Positions 13,801 through 23,800 of a DNA stretch of 64,000 bases are shown piece by piece (the first letter of the stretch is position 1; each line of letters begins with the position of its first letter). The DNA lies in assembly GCA_030141605.1 (NCBI GenBank), contig JAQGDQ010002374.1, positions 188,001 to 252,000 on the forward strand, in the 5' to 3' direction. Both the position numbers and the translations under genes were made by a program. Under the pieces are notes generated by a model. It saw only the letters and a list, made by a program, of their open reading frames with translations, did not search any database and was not told where the DNA came from. Source of the DNA: Tubiluchus corallicola. Taxonomy: Eukaryota; Priapulida; Priapulimorpha; Priapulimorphida; Tubiluchidae.

Positions 13801-16800
13801 AAAATGCAGCTGGTTTTATTAAGCGGCAACTGTTGTATTTTGATCATAATCACACAATATTTTGTTTCTTTTTTTGGAAATGAGGAAGTCTATCACGAAG
13901 ATAAAGGGCTTATATCAGATTACCTTTGAGACTTTTTGCAATTCTGCCAATCTGACCTCTGCAATAGCTGAGCTGTTAGCAATTCGAAACTATTGAAAAC
14001 TCTTTTCTCTTTAAATGTGTACAGCACAGTTTTGCATACATATATTTGCAAAATGTTAATTCAATAGGTAACAATTTTGTTAAAATTATAGCCTCCACCA
14101 AAAGTGCTGCGGTTGCTGTGCTATGGAGAGATTATTTCAGCTCAAGACTATGAATATGATAACCTGTACATTCATTGCTTTCTGGAACTGCCACAAAGTA
14201 TGTATAAAGATTCATGTTTCGTGATTAATTCACTTAAAAAAATTCTAATGCCACAAAAGTCCTGTTTGCTATGAATCTAATAATATCTTGCAAACATGAT
14301 TGTCCACACAATTGAGGTACATTATTGAATACAGTAGCCGCCACTTAATAAAACCACCACGGAACCAGCAATATGTGGTCGTAATAAATGGTGGTTTTAT
14401 GATGTGGTGCTAAGTACAATACGTAAACACTTCAACGTAATTTATACTACATGACAACTAAACATGGGGTAGTCAGCTCACTTGGATACCAGCAGAATGA
14501 TTCAAGCATAAAACAGTGATTTAAGTTCATTCAACAGACTAAAATGTACTTCAGTCTACAGAGTGATTATGACGAAACAATTGACTTTTAACTTGCAATG
14601 TGACTTTGACTAAGTAGTTGTGTGGCTTAATAAAAATAGTCAAAATACCAAAAAATACATTTTATTTTTCATTTTGCTATTCCTTTTGTTGTCTGTTACT
14701 GAAAATGTGATCTTATTAAATTGTGCACTTTTTTATTAACTGAATTTTCTCAACAATAGTTTCTCGACTAAAATGTACTTCAGTCTACAGAGTGATTATG
14801 ACGAAACAATTGACTTTTAACTTGCAATGTGACTTTGACTAAGTAGTTGTGTGGCTTAATAAAAATAGTCAAAATACCAAAAAATACATTTTATTTTTCA
14901 TTTTGCTATTCCTTTTGTTGTCTGTTACTGAAAATGTGATCTTATTAAATTGTGCACTTTTTTATTAACTGAATTTTCTCAACAATAGTTTCTCGGCAAC
15001 AACTTGTGGGTGTAATGCCGGAACATGGCTAAACACTTCTGAAATGTGGCTGGTTTTATTATTCGCAGTTTTATTAAGCAGCAACTAGTGTAATGCAAGT
15101 TATGGTTTTGTTATTAGTGTGGCGAATTGACGCATCTTGTCAGCAGTCGTGGGTGACACAAACTTGCTCTACTACAACTGTTGGAACTTCCAATGTGTCA
15201 CACTTTGGATTTCCATTTGAATGCGAGCTGTTCTACAAGAATGACCTTGCAGAAGGTGATAGTGCAGACAGTTCAATTCATGGCTGGCCTCAGCTTTTTC
15301 TTGAAGTTTTGTCTCTCGATATGTGGCATCGATATCGAACGGAAGGCTATGGATACATATCACTCCCCACTGAACCAGGTTAGTGAAGCCTGGTAAAGCA
15401 TTATCGGTAAAATCTACTTTTGGCGCCTGTGTCCATCATTCACCAGGTGTGTCCTTCACTTAAATGGCTTGAGGTCTATTGGACCAACAAAAAAAAATCA
15501 TTTTTATCTCTCTCAAACTATTGAGGCTATGAGGCTTAGACTATAATTGCCCAAGCTCAAACATGAATTTTAGTACTAATAATAGACTGTATGAGAGCTG
15601 CCTTAAAGGAAAACTGTATTCGATCTTAAACTGTAGCTGAAAACAATCTACTGTTTAAAATATTGAAAAGAAACACACTATTTTTTCAAGAATGACTTTC
15701 ATGAAAGAATAATTACCAATGAAATGCAATTTTGCTTGTGCAGCAAGTTCTTTGCTGTTTACATGCAGCTTGCCATTTGTTGGTTAGATCAGCACTAGCA
15801 CCTGCATTTCGGAAACGCGTTGCATAAAATAACTGGTGCTGTATCTCTTAGTTCGGGTGTGTTCGTTTGTGATGTAGTGCACATGTTTGAGAGCTCGTGG
15901 TGAGCATAAATTTGATATTTGAATTTTTATCTTAAAACTTGCATAGTTTAATACATCACACTGAGTCTCGTACAGTAGCACTTTTTACGTACTTCAAAAT
16001 GAGGTAGGATATGAAAAATCATCCTGTTTTCCTTTAAGTGTTACGACTATCTGCCGCAGTGTATTCTATTGCAATTTTCACGCTGCAATTAATTATTATG
16101 GCATGTATAATGTCACGTAAAAGGTTACTATGTGCTAAACTGCTTTAAATTCGGAAATAAACCATTCGATGGCTTGCTAAATTGATAGCAATTAGTTATA
16201 CCTTTTTAGCGATTTGCTGTTGCTAACATTCTAATTCTCACCTCCAAAGCTAAAACTTGAAAGCATAATAATCCTTACGCTTTTAAGCACTTAAGCAATT
16301 ATGAAATTTTCGACTAATAAATATCAATGAATCGTGTCACGCATAATACAAAATGTATCCTTGAAATACATTGTGACCCAAATATCTCTTTCTTATCTTT
16401 AGGATGCAATATTAGAGTGATTAATACATGGAGGCCAGTAGGGCGATCAATAAATGACGAGCTTCGAAGGTTTTTTATTGGTGGATCACCCGAGTTAGAG
16501 GATCCGACTTACATTGCTGTGCCATCCACTTTTGAGGTTTGTCATATCTCATCTAGTTTCGTAACTGGAAATCTTAGAAATGCTTAGCTCATGATCTGAT
16601 TGCAAATTAAGAATAACGATTAGGTCGAAATGCAAAATGCAAATATTATCGAGACATATCGATTTGATTTACTTTCTATATTATATTAAAAATTAATATA
16701 TATATATATATATATATACATTACATGTGCAGTCCACATGAGGTTTTCTTTGCACGGTTTACAAACGAAAATTAGAAGTAAAAACTATAAAATAATCAAT

Positions 16801-18695
16801 ATAAAAAACAAATATCCTAATTAATATTACATAAAAGCTTAATTGTAAAGTTGGATTAGAGTTAAAAAGAAACTAATATACATTTTTGCTAATGACTATT
16901 CATAAGTAGTTCCCTGAGTTTCAGGTAGTTTCCCTGAATTTTATTAAATGTATATTATGTGTGTGTGTGTGTGTGCATGCATGGGTGGGTGGATGGGTGG
17001 TTGCGTGTGTAAGATGAAAATCGATCTGTTTGTCAGTCTGTTATTTATGCACTCCCACATTCTGCAGTGTAACCCTTAATCTGGTACACCATAACAACCA
17101 GAATGGCCTCTGGAAAGTTTTATTCTAATCGTCAATTTAGTCATCGCCTCTCCCTCTTATGTGGGGTTCTGTGTAGCATAATAATGTGAATTTGTCATTA
17201 TGCTATTCAAAAAAAAACAAATAACAGCATTTTGTTTTAGGGCAATCGACTTAGTAAATTTGGATTCAAAACTGAATCTACAGGAAACGTGAAGATTAAG
17301 CTGAACATCATCCAACAATCTCGTGCCTTTCTTGATTCAAAATCTCGAAAACGAACATTTGCATCATTGGTGGATAAGTTGGGGTAGGTCTTTTTACTAA
17401 AATTTGTGGTTAAAACAGCATATCATGTCTGCCTGTTTGTCACTTGGCAAATCTGTATTATTAGTTTTCTCATCTGTATGTCATAACTTTAAAAGAAAGC
17501 TGGAGCCAATGTCGAACCACAGCTCAAAATGATCTAGCATATAAAATATTAAAAGGAAACATATTTTTTTCAAAAATGACCTAGTCAATACCGTCGATTT
17601 TGGAACCCAGAAAAAGTTGGCATTATAGCGAGTTTGGCGTTATAACAAGATGTGTTAAATTTTGGCACAGACAAATTACAAAATAGTCAGACAAGTTTAC
17701 ATTGGTTAGGGTTTTCAATTTTCATTCATCTTTATTAAGAAATTTTCATACAAAATTTTTCATCCTGTTTTAGGGTCAGTATGGTGCAAGAAGGAATTAT
17801 CACTGCACTCCGTAAGTATCAGAATTATTAAAGCAAATTTTATTTTTAGTTATGTATATGACGGGCAACAGAAGTTTGATGTTCCTCTTACATATTTGGA
17901 AACAACTTACTGGGCAATTATTGGCCCAACAGGACATGTGTAATTGAGCAATTTGTTTGCTATATTGTACTGTACTGTACTGGGTAATTTGTTTATCGTA
18001 CTGCTGATTGTAAATAAGTATTGTTCTTGTCAGTATTGTAGGCCAAATATTTTATGGTATGACTCAAATTGACTGTCGAATTAATGGGTTAGACAGATGT
18101 TTAATCTAAATTTAAAATCGTTTTTCTAAACGTTTGTTGCAGAAAAATTTTCACGGGCACGACAACGAATGATGACAGCGAGACAAAGTATATTCGCATT
18201 GGAATGAGTGATATGGTTTACAGGGTTCAACTTATGATCTAGTGAATTGATTACATACCAAAGATGCACAATGCTTAATCACAATTCACCTGTTTTATGA
18301 GTCACACCCATTTCAAATGATATGAGTGATGTCTGCTTTTAAGCCACAATAGAGTAGGTGTACTGGTGTGTGTGTCAGCAGAACCTAATGTTCGTGTCGT
18401 TTGCAGGAAGTTAGGCTTTCTAGGATGTCTTGTTCTTTTCACAAAATATTCCTACATTCTCTTCCATTCTACTGCAAAACTAGTGACATTCAATTTGTTT
18501 TATGATCTTTAAGCTAATCGTGAAGCCTTGAGGGATAGTTCTTTCCAAGAAATGCTCGATCCTCCGACCTTACCAGAGACGTCTGTGAGAATTCTGGGTA
18601 CTTTTCGTCATTTTTTTAACAAAGTATTCCTAAGAGAAAATAGTGATCTGGCAGTTGAACAAAAATCAGCTAAAGTCAAAGTAATAGACCATTAA
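4877..18695 (+). CDS. MKS1: MKS1, B9-domain ciliary transition-zone protein
   Basis: Fifteen coding exons: 4877-4959, 8314-8503, 9086-9168, 9732-9795, 10766-10875, 11567-11695, 12263-12396, 12798-12937, 14092-14197, 15118-15378, 16403-16536, 17241-17383, 17774-17811, 18143-18187 and 18514-18695. All phases agree, giving 613 aa (human 559). MKS1 works with B9D1/B9D2 in the MKS complex that gates the ciliary transition zone. Recognisable stretches in order: TAIYRSSDPIKNLK, FIFGWQEKVFS, CERMTTSPYERQTFVAERM, TPGQTMYIMADL, then the B9 domain (about residues 315-480) with QDYEYDNLYIH, VTQTC, EVLSLDMWHRYRTEGYG, NTWRPVG and ELRRFFIGGSPELEDP. The Met chosen has a near-perfect N-terminal family match. 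A second in-frame Met lies two codons on. AATAAA is at 18749, 54 bases after the stop. Reading through the 18187 donor would stop at 18207 instead. Confidence 0.95.
5200..6244 (+). mobile_element. Dead non-LTR retrotransposon (LINE) fragment, reverse-transcriptase region
   Basis: With frameshifts and stops, the plus strand reads like the endonuclease-RT linker and the start of reverse transcriptase: KAALSKLNEGKSPGP, then SNYRPISxLSSIAKIFEKV and a QFGF motif followed by STALA. Many stops make it inactive. The fragment ends exactly where a Tigger-like inverted repeat begins (6246), so the DNA transposon probably inserted into it. It occupies intron 1 of MKS1. A related LINE 3' half lies at 35664-37012. 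Confidence 0.8.
6246..7030 (+). mobile_element. Truncated Tigger/pogo-like element with CENP-B-type DNA-binding domain
   Basis: Starts after a TA with CAGTAGTCGCCGCTTAATA, the same terminal repeat as the complete copy at 19150-19960. From about 6780 a frame reads LTVKEKLKILEQYDK, then KMVQRCAAAQLKISQSTLGRILK, a psq/CENP-B helix-turn-helix as in Tigger and Jerky transposases. The frame runs into a TA/TG microsatellite, and no DDE catalytic domain or right terminal repeat is found. Confidence 0.8.
7030..7285. repeat. TA/TG microsatellite cluster
   Basis: Alternating (TA)n, (TATG)n and (GT)n runs, ending in a long GT tract at about 7229-7281. The 77-residue frame across it, rich in tyrosine, valine and cysteine, is only a by-product of the repeat. 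Confidence 0.95.
9254..9670 (+). mobile_element. MITE fragment with CAGTAG...CTTAAT terminus
   Basis: Begins after TA with CAGTAGTCACCGCTTAATTA. It resembles the complete element at 14332-15090 in its terminal repeat and in internal pieces such as the AATGAAAAAATAAAATG and GTCAAAGTCAC blocks, which appear in inverse orientation. The right end is degraded near 9660. MKS1 intron 3. Confidence 0.6.
9968..10540. mobile_element. Possible hAT-like MITE
   Basis: TAGTGCTGTAATGATACAC near 9968 resembles common hAT-MITE ends, and a GATACG-containing stretch lies in inverse orientation near 10520. Ends and target duplication are unclear. The 97-residue frame at 10241-10534 inside it looks non-coding. 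MKS1 intron 4. Confidence 0.35.
13436..13835 (-). mobile_element. Degraded MITE copy, right end intact
   Basis: The stretch is diverged from the internal part of the element at 14332-15090 (GATTCAAG...CAACA, ATGACGAAACAAT-like and GACTTTGAC-like blocks). It ends with GGTTTTATTAAGCGGCAAC at 13811-13835 next to TA. No left terminus is recognisable. MKS1 intron 8, also holding the neighbouring copy. Confidence 0.65.
14332..15090 (+). mobile_element. Complete MITE with TA target sites and internal duplication
   Basis: Terminal repeats CAGTAGCCGCCACTTAATA (left) and the inverse of CACTAGTTGCTGCTTAATA (right) are flanked by TA, as for Tc1/mariner-Tigger-type elements. There is no transposase. Inside, a 229-bp block (14538-14766) is repeated immediately (14767-14995) with no difference that I can find. 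The element ends 27 bases before the MKS1 exon that starts at 15118. Confidence 0.85.
16690..17010. repeat. (TA)n and (GT)n/(GGTG)n microsatellites
   Basis: A TA run at about 16690-16718 and a GT run followed by GGTGGGTGGATGG at about 16960-17000, in the MKS1 intron after exon 16403-16536. No other structure is seen in this intron. Confidence 0.9.
17590..17655 (-). mobile_element. Fragment of a TIR element (CGTTATAACGCC family)
   Basis: CATTATAGCGAGTTTGGCG followed by TTATAAC resembles the terminal repeat seen at 63324 (CAGTCAAACCTCGTTATAAC). Only an end fragment is visible, in the MKS1 intron between 17383 and 17774. Confidence 0.5.
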
Positions 18696-18748
18696 CTGCT
18701 ACAACTGTAAATATTTCATTGTTATTTATTGTAACTTCACAATGAATT

Positions 18749-18754
18749 AATAAA
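18749..18754 (+). terminator. MKS1: Poly(A) signal AATAAA of MKS1
   Basis: AATAAA 54 bases after the MKS1 stop codon at 18693-18695. Its closeness supports the terminal exon 18514-18695 over the alternative stop at 18207. Confidence 0.7.
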
Positions 18755-19149
18755 TTATTTTTAACATACAAGTGTTAGTGATACTGTATGTACAATTGTC
18801 AAATTTGTGCAATAATTATTCAACCTAAGTTACTCAACAAAAATTGTTATACAAGAAACACAAAAATGAGTTTCATATATATGTTATGGAATAATATTAA
18901 TGTTGTATGCTTAAATATCAACTTAAATAGCTAACACACAACAAAAGCAATTGTTAAAATATAGATCAATATTACATTATTATACCAAATATTTATATCG
19001 CACACTACTATGAATTCACATGGTTTCAACATTATTACTGTTCTTTTTCTTGCACATATTTTGAGAAAGATGAAATTTAGTAAAAAGCTCCGCAATGATA
19101 GATAATATTAAACAATATCCATTTCCCACATTTTGCAATACTGATAATA

Positions 19150-19960
19150 CAGTAGGCGCCGCTTAATAGACTCAATGGCTTAATTGACTCAAAAACACCT
19201 GGTACGGGCCGCTTGTATTCAATTATACATAAGAACTATCGGTAATTGACTCAAATAACTCCGCATAATCGATCCTGTTTTTCCTTCACAAGCTTCAATA
19301 AGACACTTGTGTGATTAATAAGCTTTTATGACTTTTATATCATCTTAGTTTGCTTTTGTCCTATAATATACATAGAAACAATCATGTTAAGTACCGTTTT
19401 GCTTGTAAGCAGAAACGTTTAGCATACCCTAATGGTTTGCTTTGACCCGCTGGTCCACTGCAATTAACCTCGTTTCCCAAGAATTCCTGGAAGCTAAACA
19501 TTTAATCACTTGTTTAGCAGTTTGCTTTTGAACCTCTGGCTGTCTTTGCCAGAAGGTTTAACACAGTTAGATGTTGCTGTTATGCGAGGAACCCAGGTAC
19601 AGTACAGTAAGTACATCACAAGTATGGCAAGCTACAGACAAAGTTGGGGGAATCACAGGCACATTTTTATCATTTTGAGAACTTTGTGAGCCAACTTCTT
19701 CATGATAAAATGAAGCAGCCGACTTTGAAGGAATTTTTGCAAATAAGTAGACTTGTGTGATTTTCTAATTTTTAACTGTACAAAGGAATTTAGGCGTTAC
19801 TTCGTTTCTAAAATTCATTAAAAACATTTTGCAGTGCATAGTAAGCTGGTGACTCATATCTTATACCAGTAATACTACACCCATCAGTTAATAAGTTCAG
19901 TCGGTTAATTGGGTCAAAACACTTCGATCCCAAAATGAGTCTATTAAGCAGCGCCTACTG
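19150..19960 (+). mobile_element. Internally deleted Tigger-like element, both TIRs present
   Basis: Left end CAGTAGGCGCCGCTTAATA and right end inverse (TATTAAGCAGCGCCTACTG), flanked by TA, 811 bp. Near the right end, frame pieces KMKQPTLKEFLQISR resemble the C-terminal tail of Tigger-type transposases. The DDE domain is deleted. It sits in the gap between the convergent MKS1 and DNTTIP1 3' ends and shares long internal blocks with 6246-6640. Confidence 0.85.
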
Positions 19961-20850
19961 TAATTTGTATTAATTCTACACAGGAGTCTACTAATTTTTT
20001 GTTCACAATAGAAATATAATGTGTGCAACAAAAACGTCAGGACCGCCACAAAATTTGAGGTCTTTACCTTGCCTTTGGTGTGTCTAAAGTGGGTCGTCAG
20101 AAAAGTATCCTCTAATTTTGCAGGAAGTGCACAAACTTTCTCTGCATAAATGTAGAGGTCGATTGTTGAAAAAGTTATAAACCTCAACAGCAATAAATGT
20201 GAATAACTAATATTGTGTAATCAAAGAAGCATAAAATACCAAAATGTTTACTAATGGCAAGGCTCGGTCCTCATCTCACAGAAAGACCTTAGTGTTTTTG
20301 AAAGTGAAACACTTACCAGGAAACGTACCTAGCTAATGTCAGTTTATCAACACCGTACCTGGGCTAAGTTGACAGTGTTATCACCAGTAGCACCACATAA
20401 CATCAGCATTTGTCGCATTGATTATCCTGTGCTTTGCTCATTCAGTTCAAAGAGACTGACAAAAATCAAGTCCAGCTTGATGTCATCAAAGTTCGTCCAT
20501 ATTAGATCAATATGCTTGAGGCAAAAGGATGCTTAAGGACCATGTCGATGGATTATTAGTCCATGAAGATGCCGATTAGTCAAATGAACAGGCTCAGTGC
20601 ATTGCTTATGCATTTAACACTTAGAAACCAAAAAAATGGCACAAACAAAATGTGAATCAACAAATTTCACCCATTTATATCCTGACTGTTATTATCAGTT
20701 TTGCATGACTTTCCAAAAAAGTTAGATGCATAAACATACTAATAACAGTCATAGCTAATGCAGACACAACAGCGGAACACACCACAAATGACATTAATAA
20801 ACACAAATATTTTGTAGACAATATCTGCACAGAAGAAACAGAATTTAAAT

Positions 20851-23800
20851 TTAATCATTTACATCAAAAGGAGCAGATAGTTGACCATCATTTAGTCCCA
20901 GATCAGACATTACTGTTGGACTGGGTACTTCTAAATCAGCAAATTCTCCAAGAGGCGATGGATTGTGGGTAGAACATGTTTCCATGGTAACTGGCGAGGT
21001 GGGACCGGAGCTAGCTACATCCCCTTTACCAGTCTCACTGTTTGCTTCTTCATATGTTTCTCCTAACTCTGGCTGTAAAACAAAACAATGTTAAAACAGG
21101 TAAGCTATAAGCCACAGTTTATGCAATTAAATTACTTTTTAATAAATTCACGGAGTGGATCTTGCATCAACAGGTAGCACAAGATCATAATTTTCTCAGT
21201 TATTGAGCAATCAAATCAGTAATGGACAGTGTAAATTTCTACACAGAAATAAATTCACAAGATCTGCTTAAAAAGTTGAGCAAGTATATCTGTAATAAGC
21301 AACTGACTCGTGGTCAGCTAGTGAGCACTCAAATCAGCTGGTCACTAATCTACTGAAATCATAAAATTAGTGCGTGCTAGAAATACTTGCGAGGAAAGTC
21401 AGACATAAATTACACTAGTACTTAAGTTGATGCTTGTGCTTTCTAATAATAATTTGTAGCAACACGTTGGCTTTGTTTGATGGTAAATCCGAAAATTTTA
21501 GAAAACACTGTCTACAAAACAAAAATTCCAATTTTGCTCTTTTTTCAAACAACTATAAGTTTTTTGTGCACATAAATTTAATAAGTAAATGCTAGTACTA
21601 GCTGTTAGATAAGTTTAGCACTTTTCACTCTCGGTCTGTTATGATCAGGGCAACTAGCAATGTGGTAATACATGTAATTCCAACTACTATATGTAATTCT
21701 TATTTTTATTACTATTACATGTAATTCCCTGCAGAGATTCTCGTTGTAATGTTCGCAAGGCTGTGCTAAAAATATCACTGCACAAACAATGTTTGAAGTT
21801 GAATTCGCAAAACTTTAGCTCACATTTTTTCCGGTATATGGTATCTGCAATTCATATCAGCCTTTGAGTGTTGGTAACGACATCCAGTTAGCCATACCTT
21901 TATAGCATCTAGTTTATCCGAGACAACGTGACCCTGTCTGGACTTGTTACGGTCTGTGCGCAATGCTTCCATATGGAGTTTCATTTTTAACAGCATGAAT
22001 TCAGGCACGGTAAAACCTTTGAGTATATTTAACATCAGCCCCGGTTGATTTCTGAAAAGACGTTCCATTAGCAGAAGTTCCGAATTTTCCAGCATTCCAG
22101 CAAAATGCTTAATTAACTAAATAATGATAATTTGTGCTTCCATTATTGAAACTCAAGATTAATATTGACAATAGTACATGTATACTTTAAAGCAAACAAG
22201 TGTACCTGATTTGTGCATAAAAGCTTTTATCCCATCAGTTTTTGCATACAAGGCACACTTCTGAATTATTTAGTACATATAATAATAATAATTATATATA
22301 ACACTGCTAAAGGCTTAATTAGGTGCCATGCTGCATACTGTGCATGACAGAAAATGGCAAAAGGACCTCACACACAAGTATGCAGGTTCCAAGGACATCT
22401 AAATGAACATTTCTAGAACCAGCTAGTGCACTACTTGGTATTGTTAAAATCTCAGCAGAAGTCAGGTTATACAAATACCGTATTACTGGGATCTTTTAAA
22501 GCCTACTGGTTATTATAATAAAAAAGGATTAAAGGGATGACCACAAACGCCCTTGTTCTCTAAAATGGAATCTGAGAACTGAAAAACTGAAACAGCATGT
22601 TCAAAATAATGGGTACTAACTTTTGGAATAGTCTGCAAACTGAAATCTGTGACAAATATTCATGGAACCGTTTTTAAGAAAAATACATGACCCACATAAA
22701 AAAGCTGTTTAAATGTAATAAATACAGTATGAATTTGATCTCTGACTCCCTTTTGTTCTGTTAAAGCATTTGTATTATGGCAATTCCTAGGCTCTGAGGG
22801 TGGCATCGCAAGATGAAATGCATTTATTACACTGAACATTTTTACAACCATACCAGGATATGAGTACATGCAGGTCAAACTCAAGGATGTGCTCGTGTCA
22901 ATGTTTGTTAACAAGATGTATGAATTCCAGGCCAGTTATTTGATCTGCCATGACATTCTAAGCAATTTTAGACCATTTTCACAGACAAGGCATTTGAGCC
23001 AGTAGTACAGCTAGTAGCATAAAAGTGATATTTGATGCATAAATATGCAAAATGCAAAATAAACTTTGTAGTATATCAGGCCAGTGTGATTGAAAGGATA
23101 CTGGTATTTTGAAGTTGGGAAATTGAAAATTTTGCTTTTATACAATGCACGCAAGGAACAAGGTGCGGCTTTTAACTTGTCATCTGGCTGCAATTGCAAT
23201 GAGGCAAGTTTAACTGTAATTCACTTGGAAGCAGAGGTCATTGGAAATCACAAACAGCCAATGAGGGGGGGGGGGCAGTAGACCAAAGAACAACAATCAT
23301 AAATCATTTTATATTAAGCTTTCCAACCAGTGGGATGCTACTAGCCTACTACAAGCTAGTAAAAGAGGTAGTAGAAATAGGCAGTGACGACTGTCTTTCA
23401 CTCTGAAAACATTTTCAGCGATTAAGTTAACATTTACATGATATTACAGTAATGTACTCTTGTCATTTTGAAGCTCATCAAAAGGGATTTTGACTTTTTC
23501 AGACAACCCACTAAAGCCATAATTTAACCTAACCTGGCTTATTAACACTTCTTAGGGAAAAACTACTAGATATGGAATGCATGGCAAACTACTTCGCCTT
23601 ATCAAGTAAAATCTTGACAACTTAAACACTGATGCCATCTTCAACATTTAGCTTATTTACGTTTACTAATGTATGTAATTCATCGTATATTAATCTATTT
23701 CTATGTATTTGATCTTCAATAGTTAACCACCTGTATACCATTTCTTCTTCCCGAGGCCTTCTTATCAGTGCTTGCTGTGGCCAAAGGTTTTATTTTTTTG

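Noticed and set aside
15093-15383. 96-residue frame starting at 15093 as a separate small gene
   Set aside because: Its core is MKS1 exon 15118-15378. The residues before WRID are intron.
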